The translations under genes were made by a program, and so were the position numbers. Below are positions 1 through 5,300 of a DNA stretch of 5,300 nucleotides, in pieces. The notes beneath the pieces are model-generated. The model had not been told where the DNA came from. It made no database searches and was given only the letters and a program-made list of their open reading frames with translations. Location of the stretch: the NCBI GenBank assembly GCA_023438325.1, contig JAEXRB010000239.1, forward strand, positions 1-5,300. Reading direction: 5' to 3'. This DNA comes from Pseudomonadota bacterium (GTDB lineage Bacteria; Pseudomonadota; Gammaproteobacteria; Xanthomonadales; Xanthomonadaceae). Every line of letters begins with the position of its first letter. Position 1 is the stretch's first letter.

Positions 1-359
1 AAGGAGGACACCACCGGAATCAGGATGGTCTGTGCGAACAGCACCGGGCAACTTACCTTCAACCGCCCACGCGGTGTGGTGCGGGCATCATCCACGAGCG
101 CACGGGCGCGCTCGACTTCGTTCATGACGGCCAGGCAGCTCCGATAGAAGTCCTGTCCGAGTGGGGTTACCTGCAGGCGGCGTGTGGTGCGCTGGATGAG
201 ACAGACGCCAAGTGACTGCTCCAGCCGGCTCAGATGTTGACTCAATAGTGATTTGGTGACGCCGAGCATGCGGCTGGCCGAACTCAGGCTGCCCGATTCA
301 ACGATGGCAGCGTAATACTTCAAGTCATTGAGATCCAAGTGGTTTCTCCACACTGACAT
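1..359 (-). CDS. LysR-family transcriptional regulator, N-terminal part (cut by the window edge)
   Basis: A minus-strand reading frame starts at the ATG complementary to 357-359 and stays open to base 1, giving 119 residues of a protein that should be about 300 long. Residues 9-67 form a typical LysR winged helix-turn-helix: LNDLKYYAAIVESGSLSSAS, then a recognition helix around residues 35-48 (TKSLLSQHLSRLEQ), then the wing GVCLIQRTTRRLQVTPLG. Residues 70-95 look like the linker helix, and GRLKVSCPV (98-106) is the usual entry to the effector-binding domain, which lies outside the window. The start is the only in-frame ATG after an upstream TAG at 372-374; no good Shine-Dalgarno is visible. 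The gene is divergent from the cytochrome operon with 168 bp between starts, the arrangement in which LysR proteins often control the neighbour and themselves. The effector is unknown. Confidence 0.93.
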   Translation of the reverse strand, partial: MSVWRNHLDLNDLKYYAAIVESGSLSSASRMLGVTKSLLSQHLSRLEQSLGVCLIQRTTRRLQVTPLGQDFYRSCLAVMNEVERARALVDDARTTPRGRLKVSCPVLFAQTILIPVVSS

Positions 360-388
360 GATGCTTTGCTAGGTGATGATGCCAGATT

Positions 389-410
389 GTTCTGATTTTT
401 GAACAATGTT
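389..410. promoter_or_regulatory. 22-bp inverted repeat, candidate operator for the divergent LysR-type regulator
   Basis: The sequence reads ATTGTTC, 8 bases, GAACAAT: two perfect 7-base arms (389-395 and 404-410) in an AT-rich patch of otherwise GC-rich DNA. It sits 30-51 bp upstream of the LysR start and about 118-139 bp upstream of the decaheme cytochrome start. LysR proteins typically bind interrupted dyads of this size in the shared intergenic region. The right arm overlaps a weak plus-strand -35-like TTGAAC (402-407), with a poor -10-like TATGCC at 426-431 (18-bp spacer), so a protein bound here could act on the operon promoter. The dyad is seen directly; its role as an operator and the promoter assignment are inference. 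Confidence 0.45.
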
Positions 411-482
411 TGGCAGTATTTGGACTATGCCATTCGTTCAGCCTTGGCAAGAATCCCCTCAGACGAATCATAGAATTCGCAG

Positions 483-500
483 CGTGCGCTTCCGCGCACG
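483..500 (+). promoter_or_regulatory. Leader hairpin upstream of the decaheme cytochrome gene
   Basis: CGTGCGC (483-489) and GCGCACG (494-500) pair perfectly around a TTCC tetraloop, with a possible extra G-T pair outside. The structure ends 15 bases before the Shine-Dalgarno site and 27 bases before the start codon. There is no T-run after it, so it is not an ordinary terminator. It would lie in the 5' untranslated RNA of the operon if transcription begins near the weak promoter around 402-431. It may stabilise the mRNA or affect translation; neither is shown. Confidence 0.4.
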
Positions 501-515
501 TCCCAAGCCATCGCC

Positions 516-522
516 AGGGAGG
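516..522 (+). promoter_or_regulatory. Shine-Dalgarno site of the decaheme cytochrome gene
   Basis: AGGGAGG lies five bases before the ATG at 528. It is a strong purine-rich site and fixes this start, which also places a signal peptide at the very N-terminus. Confidence 0.8.
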
Positions 523-527
523 GAACA

Positions 528-1574
528 ATGCGAGCGTTCATTATCAGCCTGTGTGGCACCTTTTTTCTGTGCCTGTGTGCTGCAGTCATTGCGCAAACAG
601 GAAAGAATCTGGAGCTCCCCGCGACCCATTTTTCGGTGGATGAGAGCCTGTCTCCCGCAGAGTTGAATCTGGATCACCATGCCCTGGCGCCGGGTTTTTC
701 CCATGCCACGCTACCTGCCAATCCTTTGGCTCCGGAGGCGCGAGCCATCGGGCAAGTCAGCTGCCAAGGCTGTCATACATTGGAAGCCGAGCATTTCGCA
801 CATACCGTGCATGCCATCGGCATGGATGTGGCGATCCGCGCCAATCCGGCTACGCATACCTGCGAGGCCTGTCATGGGCCTGGTTCGGAGCACGCCATCG
901 CGCCCACCGCACCAGGCAAGATCATTGCTTTCACTCAGCAGGGCGGTACGCCGCTGGATATCCAGGCCGGCGCATGTCTTGGTTGCCACCAAGGCGGTGC
1001 ACGCGATCACTGGCTCGGTTCGATACACCAACGCAATGACGTGACGTGCACCGATTGCCACAACCCGATGGCAAAGTTCTCCGCCGAAGGCTTGATGGTC
1101 AAGCAATCCATCAGCGAAACCTGCGCCACCTGCCACAAGGATGTCCGACTGCAATTCAATCGTCGCTCGCACATGCCTTTGCCCGAAGGACAGATGGCTT
1201 GCGACGACTGCCACAACCCGCACGGCAGTCTGAATGGAACATTGTTGAAGACGGCTACGGTCAACGAGACATGCACCCAGTGCCATGCCGAAAAACGCGG
1301 GCCGTTTCTGTTCGAGCACGCCCCGGTGCGTGATTCATGTCTGAATTGCCACACGCCGCATGGTTCCAATCAGCATGCCCTGCTGGTGGCTCCTGTGCCG
1401 TTCCTGTGCCAGCAGTGCCACTCGCACGTACGCCATCCCAATGACCTGCAACTTCCCGGTGGCCTGGCCGATGGGCAGTTCGCGGATGAGCGCCTGATAG
1501 GGCGCGGCTGCCTGACGTGTCATGCGCAGGTGCATGGTTCCAACCACCCATCAGGCCCGCGCCTGCACAAGTGA
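528..1574 (+). CDS. mtoA: Periplasmic decaheme c-type cytochrome, MtrA/MtoA/PioA (DmsE) family
   Basis: The 348-residue product is the heme wire that carries electrons across the outer membrane inside its partner porin. Residues 1-22 form a Sec signal peptide (probable cleavage at VIA/Q). Ten CXXCH heme-binding motifs begin at residues 79, 112, 150, 174, 199, 225, 249, 271, 294 and 328, the number and length typical of MtrA (about 330 residues, ten hemes). Family-typical stretches include RGPFLFEHAPV (257-267), CLNCHTPHGS (271-280) and the C-terminal CHAQVHGSNHPSG (331-343). The heme-free stretch between the signal peptide and heme 1 is about 56 residues, far shorter than the long N-terminal extension known for PioA. 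It is the first gene of the operon, 13 bp before the porin gene. The family assignment is firm. The name mtoA rather than mtrA rests on the lack of an outer-surface cytochrome gene beside it and is inference; DmsE, which serves extracellular DMSO reduction, is the main alternative within the family. Confidence 0.95.
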   Translation: MRAFIISLCGTFFLCLCAAVIAQTGKNLELPATHFSVDESLSPAELNLDHHALAPGFSHATLPANPLAPEARAIGQVSCQGCHTLEAEHFAHTVHAIGMDVAIRANPATHTCEACHGPGSEHAIAPTAPGKIIAFTQQGGTPLDIQAGACLGCHQGGARDHWLGSIHQRNDVTCTDCHNPMAKFSAEGLMVKQSISETCATCHKDVRLQFNRRSHMPLPEGQMACDDCHNPHGSLNGTLLKTATVNETCTQCHAEKRGPFLFEHAPVRDSCLNCHTPHGSNQHALLVAPVPFLCQQCHSHVRHPNDLQLPGGLADGQFADERLIGRGCLTCHAQVHGSNHPSGPRLHK

Positions 1575-1575
1575 C

Positions 1576-1579
1576 GGAG
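1576..1579 (+). promoter_or_regulatory. Shine-Dalgarno site deciding the porin start
   Basis: GGAG eight bases before the ATG at 1588 selects that codon. An in-frame ATG at 1522 would add 22 residues that overlap the end of the cytochrome gene and bury the signal peptide, so it is not the likely start. Confidence 0.7.
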
Positions 1580-1587
1580 AAGTCAGG

Positions 1588-4131
1588 ATGAAACCCATCA
1601 AGACAGCCGCATTGCCCTTGGCGCTGATGGCAATACTCCACGCCGGTGCGGGTGCCGCGCAGGACTCCGGCACGGGCGTGGACTTCGCGTTCGGAAGCAA
1701 GCTCGACGGCATGGCTTCGACAGCGTTGGATTGCGATCCGCGCGGCCTTTCCTGGCTTCAGGCGGATAACAAACGCACGCCCAGTGGCACGTTATACATC
1801 TGTGCTCCGGAGGTCGTCGCCACGGCACACGGCGAATGGCTCAGGTCGGGCCATGCCACGTTCGGCTGGCTGTTCGCCGGGGGCGACACTGGATCGGCGA
1901 ATTGGTTGCGCTACAGCGACTGGAGCGATGGCTTCGTGCTGGGCCGCTTCGGGCTGGATTTGGTCCGCCCGGAGGATGGTACGTATGTGGAACTGCGTGC
2001 CAGCCATGCATCGGCCGACAATCAATACCTCAAGGCAACCGTAGGGCGTGCCGGAAAATACAAAGCCGAAGCATTCATCCGCTCGCAGCCCAACGTGATG
2101 AGTACCACCGCGCGTTCGATCTGGAGCAACAGCGGCGGCAACCATCTCGCGTTGATCAGTGGTTTGACGCCTGCGGCCAGTACTCCTGACCAGGTGGCTG
2201 CCGTATCGGCAGCAGCCGACCCGATGCGGCTCCAGGTCACGCGTGACAAGCAAGGCCTCGCGTTCAACTATTTCTTCGACAAGCGCTGGACGGGCTATTT
2301 CAGCGCCACCAACGAAGAACGCAAGGGCGCGCGCGCTTTCGGCGGAGCTTTTTTCTTCAATTATCCCTTCCCCGCCAATGGCGGCATCTACGAAACCCCG
2401 CGCCCGATCGAGGACAGCACCGTCAACCTCAACACCGGTTTGCGCTATGCAGGCAACACATGGCGCATGGATTTGGCCTACAACGGCTCGCTGTTCCGTA
2501 GTCGCCATACCGGTTTCATCTACGACAATCCCTTCGCCCTGTGGACTGTGGTGGGGGGCGCGGCTGCGATGTCGCCCTTGGTCGGCGAATTTGCCAATGA
2601 ACCGGACAACGACTACCACAACTTGCGTGCCACCCTGACGTTCAAGGTGGCGATGAATGGCGAGCTGTCGCTCAGCGCCGCTGGTGGCACGATGCGGCAA
2701 AACGACTCCCTGTTGGCCCCCGCCAATTGCGTCGGCAACTTCGGCATTGACCTGTCGCCACTGGGATCTCCGGTGAATCCCTTCTTGTTCGACTGTGCCG
2801 ACTGGAACACCCCCGCTGCGCTTTCCCGCCAGACGGCCGATATGCGTATCGATACCAGCAACGCTGATGCAAACCTCGTCCTTCAGCCGAACCAGAAGAC
2901 CACCGTGCGGGCCAGCGCCAAGTTCCGTCGCGAGGACTATCGCAACACCTATCTCGCCTTCAATCCGCTCACCGGACAGTACGGCTATGTGGCCGAGAAC
3001 GGTGCGCAGGGAGCCGTGGTTCCTGGCGAAATGGGCATTTATGATCCGATACTGACACCCGGCGTGAAGACTCGTATCCGCAGCCTTCCGCTGGACAAGG
3101 AAGTCCACGAGCTGGTCATCGGCGCTGACTTCCGCGCCGATCGCAAGAATACTTTCGGTGCAACCTACACTTACACCGATACCGAGCGTACCCATCGCGA
3201 GCGCAATTCGGTTGAAGACCACGCCCTCAAGCTGACCTGGGCCAATCGCGCGCTCGATTGGATGCTGTTCCGCGCCAACTACCAATTCCTCAAGCGCAGC
3301 GGCGACGAGTACAACTACGATCCTTACGAATTCACCTTCTCAGGCAGCCTGCCGGGTTTCGTTTATGACCCGGCCACTGGCATGCCGCATACGGTCGACG
3401 CGCTGCGCAAGTACGATGTGGCCGGGCGCGACCAGCACAAGCTGACCTTCATCGCCAGTTTCATGCCCTCGTCGGACATGAGCTTCAATGCCACTCTGCG
3501 TGGCGACTGGAACGCTTACGATGCCGAGCTGGGCCGGCAGAACTACGACACCTACGGTTTCAGCTTGTCGTGGGACTGGCAGCCGACGCTGCAAACCCAG
3601 GCCAGCGCTTATGTCGGTTGGGATCACGCCAAGCTCGGTATCGCCAACGTCAACGAGATCGCCACGGCACCGGATGACCATTCACTCGGCGGGGCCGTCT
3701 ATGACGAATCGGGCCGTTGGTGGGTGGATGATACCCATCGCAATCGCAACGTCGGGGCTACCTTTGCGCATCAGTTTGGCAGGGCCACCTTCGATGCATC
3801 GTGGAACTTCGTGCATACGCGCGGCATTACCGCCTACAACTACGCCTCACCGATTGCATTGGCCTATCCCGGTCTGGCCGAAGCCGACTTGGCTGGACGT
3901 TTTCCGCAGATGACCTATCGCGTCAACACCTTGAGCCTCGGGCTGACGATTCCGCTCAAGGATCGTTGGTCGCTGCGCCTGTTCGATACGTATGAGCGTG
4001 GCCAGATCACCGATTGGCACTATCAGGGGCTGGATGATGGCTTGGTCATCGATCATCGCGTTTATCTGGATGCCGGGCAGCGCGGTTACGGGGCCAACCT
4101 GATCGGCTTGATGTTGGAGGTGAAGCTGTGA
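1588..4131 (+). CDS. mtoB: Outer-membrane beta-barrel porin of the MtrB/MtoB/PioB decaheme-associated family
   Basis: The 847-residue product should be the large barrel that sheaths the decaheme cytochrome and insulates it from the lipid. A signal peptide spans about residues 1-24 (AGAGAA/Q). The remainder is rich in alternating aromatic, polar and glycine residues typical of beta strands, e.g. GFVLGRFGLDLVRPEDGTYV (115-134), ATFAHQFGRATFDASWNFVH (724-743) and the closing strand GYGANLIGLMLEVKL (833-847), a usual outer-membrane C-terminus. Length is in the range of PioB/MtoB, larger than Shewanella MtrB (about 700). Only four cysteines occur (49, 72, 381, 403) and none form the N-terminal CXXC described for metal-reducing MtrB proteins. 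The gene follows the decaheme gene by 13 bp and overlaps the next by 4 bp, supporting one conduit operon. Family assignment comes from barrel features, length and pairing with the decaheme gene, and is strong; the functional direction is not settled. Confidence 0.92.
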   Translation: MKPIKTAALPLALMAILHAGAGAAQDSGTGVDFAFGSKLDGMASTALDCDPRGLSWLQADNKRTPSGTLYICAPEVVATAHGEWLRSGHATFGWLFAGGDTGSANWLRYSDWSDGFVLGRFGLDLVRPEDGTYVELRASHASADNQYLKATVGRAGKYKAEAFIRSQPNVMSTTARSIWSNSGGNHLALISGLTPAASTPDQVAAVSAAADPMRLQVTRDKQGLAFNYFFDKRWTGYFSATNEERKGARAFGGAFFFNYPFPANGGIYETPRPIEDSTVNLNTGLRYAGNTWRMDLAYNGSLFRSRHTGFIYDNPFALWTVVGGAAAMSPLVGEFANEPDNDYHNLRATLTFKVAMNGELSLSAAGGTMRQNDSLLAPANCVGNFGIDLSPLGSPVNPFLFDCADWNTPAALSRQTADMRIDTSNADANLVLQPNQKTTVRASAKFRREDYRNTYLAFNPLTGQYGYVAENGAQGAVVPGEMGIYDPILTPGVKTRIRSLPLDKEVHELVIGADFRADRKNTFGATYTYTDTERTHRERNSVEDHALKLTWANRALDWMLFRANYQFLKRSGDEYNYDPYEFTFSGSLPGFVYDPATGMPHTVDALRKYDVAGRDQHKLTFIASFMPSSDMSFNATLRGDWNAYDAELGRQNYDTYGFSLSWDWQPTLQTQASAYVGWDHAKLGIANVNEIATAPDDHSLGGAVYDESGRWWVDDTHRNRNVGATFAHQFGRATFDASWNFVHTRGITAYNYASPIALAYPGLAEADLAGRFPQMTYRVNTLSLGLTIPLKDRWSLRLFDTYERGQITDWHYQGLDDGLVIDHRVYLDAGQRGYGANLIGLMLEVKL
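4116..4120 (+). promoter_or_regulatory. Shine-Dalgarno site supporting a GTG start inside the porin gene
   Basis: GGAGG lies seven bases before the GTG at 4128, inside the last codons of the porin gene. It supports the GTG start and translational coupling to the porin. Confidence 0.8.
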
Positions 4132-4820
4132 ACAGCGTGATCAGAGTGGGGCTTTTCCTCATGCTGGCTGCGGCTGCGCCAGGCGCATGGGCAGGTGCGA
4201 TGGACGTGATCGACCTGCGGCACCCGCCCAGAGTCGATGGCGACCCGGTTGCAGGCAAGGAAAAGGCACAGGTTTGCAACAATTGCCACGGTGCCGACGG
4301 CAAGGCTCCGGTGCCGAATTTCCCGAGCATGGCGGGTTTGCCCAAGAGTTACCTGTACTGGAAACTCGTGGCGTTCAAGGAATCCTCGCGCTCCGACTCC
4401 ATCATGACCCCGCTGGTGACGGCCAATACTCTGGAAGATTTGCGCGACATGGCCGCGTTCTACGCCAGCCTCCCGCTGGAAACACCTTCGCAGCTCACTC
4501 CCATGCCAGTGGACGAGGCCGTGCTTGCACGTGGCAAGACACTTTATCTCTCCGGTGATGCCGGGCAGGGCGTGCCTGCCTGTCAGGGGTGTCATGGCGA
4601 GAAGGGCCAAGGGCCTTCCGATCCTCGGCCGTATCAAACGATCTGGCCACCGCTTTACGGCCAGCAGGCCATGTACGTCAGTGAGCGCCTCACCAACTTC
4701 AACAAGGGCCATGCCATTGATTCATCGATGGACAAGATCATGCAGGGTGTCGCAAAGCGCTTGACGCCCGAGGACATCGAAGCATTGGCGGCCTACATCG
4801 AACGGCTGGATGGGCGCTGA
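4128..4820 (+). CDS. Periplasmic diheme class I cytochrome c, c4-like
   Basis: The 230-residue product has a signal peptide (residues 1-22, cleavage at AWA/G) and two cytochrome c domains. Domain 1 has CNNCH at 50-54, followed by the c4-type run PVPNFPSMAG (61-70) and a likely axial methionine at 93 (SIMTPLV). Domain 2 has CQGCH at 152-156 and a likely axial methionine at 205 in DKIMQGVAKRLTPEDIEALA (202-221), whose end is the usual C-terminal helix. Cytochromes c4 are soluble or loosely attached electron carriers feeding terminal oxidases. It starts with GTG; GTGA overlaps the porin stop by 4 bases, so translation is probably coupled. In context it probably relays electrons between the decaheme wire and the inner membrane, a job done by other carriers such as MtoD or CymA elsewhere. 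The domain call is firm; the partner is inferred from gene order. Confidence 0.93.
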   Translation: MNSVIRVGLFLMLAAAAPGAWAGAMDVIDLRHPPRVDGDPVAGKEKAQVCNNCHGADGKAPVPNFPSMAGLPKSYLYWKLVAFKESSRSDSIMTPLVTANTLEDLRDMAAFYASLPLETPSQLTPMPVDEAVLARGKTLYLSGDAGQGVPACQGCHGEKGQGPSDPRPYQTIWPPLYGQQAMYVSERLTNFNKGHAIDSSMDKIMQGVAKRLTPEDIEALAAYIERLDGR

Positions 4821-4847
4821 GGAAAGGCGTCGATTTTTCCCCACACC

Positions 4848-4881
4848 AAAGCCCCGTATGCGTGAGCCTTCGGGGCTTTTT
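4848..4881 (+). terminator. Intrinsic terminator of the cytochrome-porin operon
   Basis: AAAGCCCCG (4848-4856) pairs perfectly with CGGGGCTTT (4871-4879) around a 14-base loop, and the 3' arm continues into a run of five T (4877-4881). It begins 27 bases after the stop of the diheme cytochrome gene and closes the three-gene operon. On the minus strand the stem is followed by only three T, so action in that direction would be weak. Confidence 0.88.
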
Positions 4882-5200
4882 CATGGGCACGCCGTTTTTC
4901 GGCATCGGGGCATGGCGCCATCGTCGGCTTGTTGTGTATCTTGGGCGTGTGGATCAACGGGGAGCGGGAGCTTCGCGCGTCACTGCCACTCGATTCGACG
5001 TGGTACGCGTGCTTCACCGTCCATCGCTCACGGCAAGAAGGCGATCATGCGCCGGATGTTTTTCCTGGTTTGCAGACATGCCGGCACGCGCTCGCTGGCG
5101 CTGGCAGTCAGCATCGTGTGTGCGGTTGCTTGCCGAGGCGCCACTGAAGGCGCGATGGGTGCCATCCGGATAGCGTATTTGCTGTCATGGCGCAGTTACG
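4882..5200. other. Intergenic region with no convincing gene
   Basis: Several frames stay open here but none shows a recognisable domain or a convincing start. The best small candidate is a plus-strand frame from ATG 5047 to the TGA ending at 5232 (61 residues), with an AGAAGG-like site before it and a hydrophobic stretch SLALAVSIVCAVAC; its 3' end runs through the tRNA terminator hairpin, so it is probably chance. Small structures are present: a 10-bp palindrome ATGGCGCCAT (4912-4921) and a 5-bp stem GCGCC/GGCGC (5138-5142, 5149-5153). No repeat, transposase remnant or CRISPR unit is visible. Confidence 0.5.
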
Positions 5201-5226
5201 AAAAAACCCGGCGCATCGGCCGGGTT
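5201..5226 (-). terminator. Intrinsic terminator downstream of the tRNA gene (minus strand)
   Basis: On the minus strand AACCCGGC (5226-5219) pairs with GCCGGGTT (5212-5205) around a six-base loop and runs into six T (5206-5201). It lies 39 bases beyond the encoded CCA of the tRNA and is oriented to end that transcript. Confidence 0.8.
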
Positions 5227-5238
5227 CTCTGATTTGCC

Positions 5239-5263
5239 GCAGGCCCGTGACTCAACGGCCTGC
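5239..5263 (-). other. Hairpin in the tRNA 3' trailer
   Basis: GCAGGCC (5239-5245) and GGCCTGC (5257-5263) form a perfect seven-pair stem with an 11-base loop. It begins two bases after the encoded CCA and precedes the terminator hairpin. It has no T-run of its own. It may guide 3' processing of the tRNA precursor or only be part of the termination region. Confidence 0.5.
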
Positions 5264-5265
5264 TT

Positions 5266-5300
<35 letters not shown>

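Noticed and set aside
389..410. FNR or CRP-type site at the intergenic dyad
   Set aside because: The half-sites ATTGTTC and GAACAAT with an eight-base spacer do not match TTGAT-N4-ATCAA or TGTGA-N6-TCACA.
711..1319. A 202-codon minus-strand frame inside the decaheme gene
   Set aside because: It is opposite ten regularly spaced heme motifs and has no domain of its own; it is a shadow of the coding strand.
1522..1587. Earlier in-frame ATG that would lengthen the porin by 22 residues
   Set aside because: It overlaps the end of the cytochrome gene, and a signal peptide and Shine-Dalgarno site fit the ATG at 1588 instead.
1792..3285. A 497-codon open frame on the minus strand inside the porin gene
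   Set aside because: It is fully antisense to a clear beta-barrel gene, its translation shows no recognisable domain, and long antisense frames are common in GC-rich genes.
5047..5232. A possible 61-residue protein with a hydrophobic N-terminal part
   Set aside because: Its end crosses the minus-strand tRNA terminator, the N-terminal charge and cysteine pattern do not make a proper lipoprotein signal, and there is no promoter or conserved feature to support it.

Overview
The window looks like chromosomal DNA of a proteobacterium, most likely gamma- or betaproteobacterial, with moderately high GC (roughly 60% by eye). The reasons are Sec-type signal peptides on periplasmic and outer-membrane cytochrome proteins, strong Shine-Dalgarno sites, a LysR-type regulator and a tRNA-Pro tail with encoded CCA. 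The exact genus cannot be read from the sequence.

Layout: positions 1-359 (minus strand) hold the N-terminal third of a LysR-family regulator that runs off the left edge. A 168-bp divergent intergenic region (360-527) follows. It contains a 22-bp AT-rich inverted repeat (389-410) and a strong GC-rich hairpin (483-500) in what should be the leader of the next operon. Positions 528-4820 (plus strand) are a tight three-gene operon: a decaheme periplasmic cytochrome of the MtrA/MtoA/PioA/DmsE family, a 26-strand-type outer-membrane porin of the MtrB/MtoB/PioB family, and a diheme class I (c4-like) cytochrome. The operon closes with a clear intrinsic terminator at 4848-4881. Positions 4882-5200 carry no convincing gene. 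The right edge (5201-5300) holds the 3' end of a tRNA, most likely tRNA-Pro, on the minus strand, followed by two hairpins, the distal one a terminator.

How the genes work together: the porin and decaheme cytochrome are the two obligatory parts of a porin-cytochrome conduit that moves electrons through the outer membrane. The third gene supplies a soluble diheme carrier that could relay electrons between the decaheme wire and inner-membrane complexes. No outer-surface multiheme cytochrome (MtrC/OmcA type) is present in the operon, which matches the MtoAB/PioAB architecture associated with extracellular Fe(II) oxidation more than the MtrCAB architecture of metal reducers. Direction of electron flow is inference, not something the DNA shows. 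The divergent LysR-type gene and the palindrome between the promoters are the obvious candidate for control of the operon.
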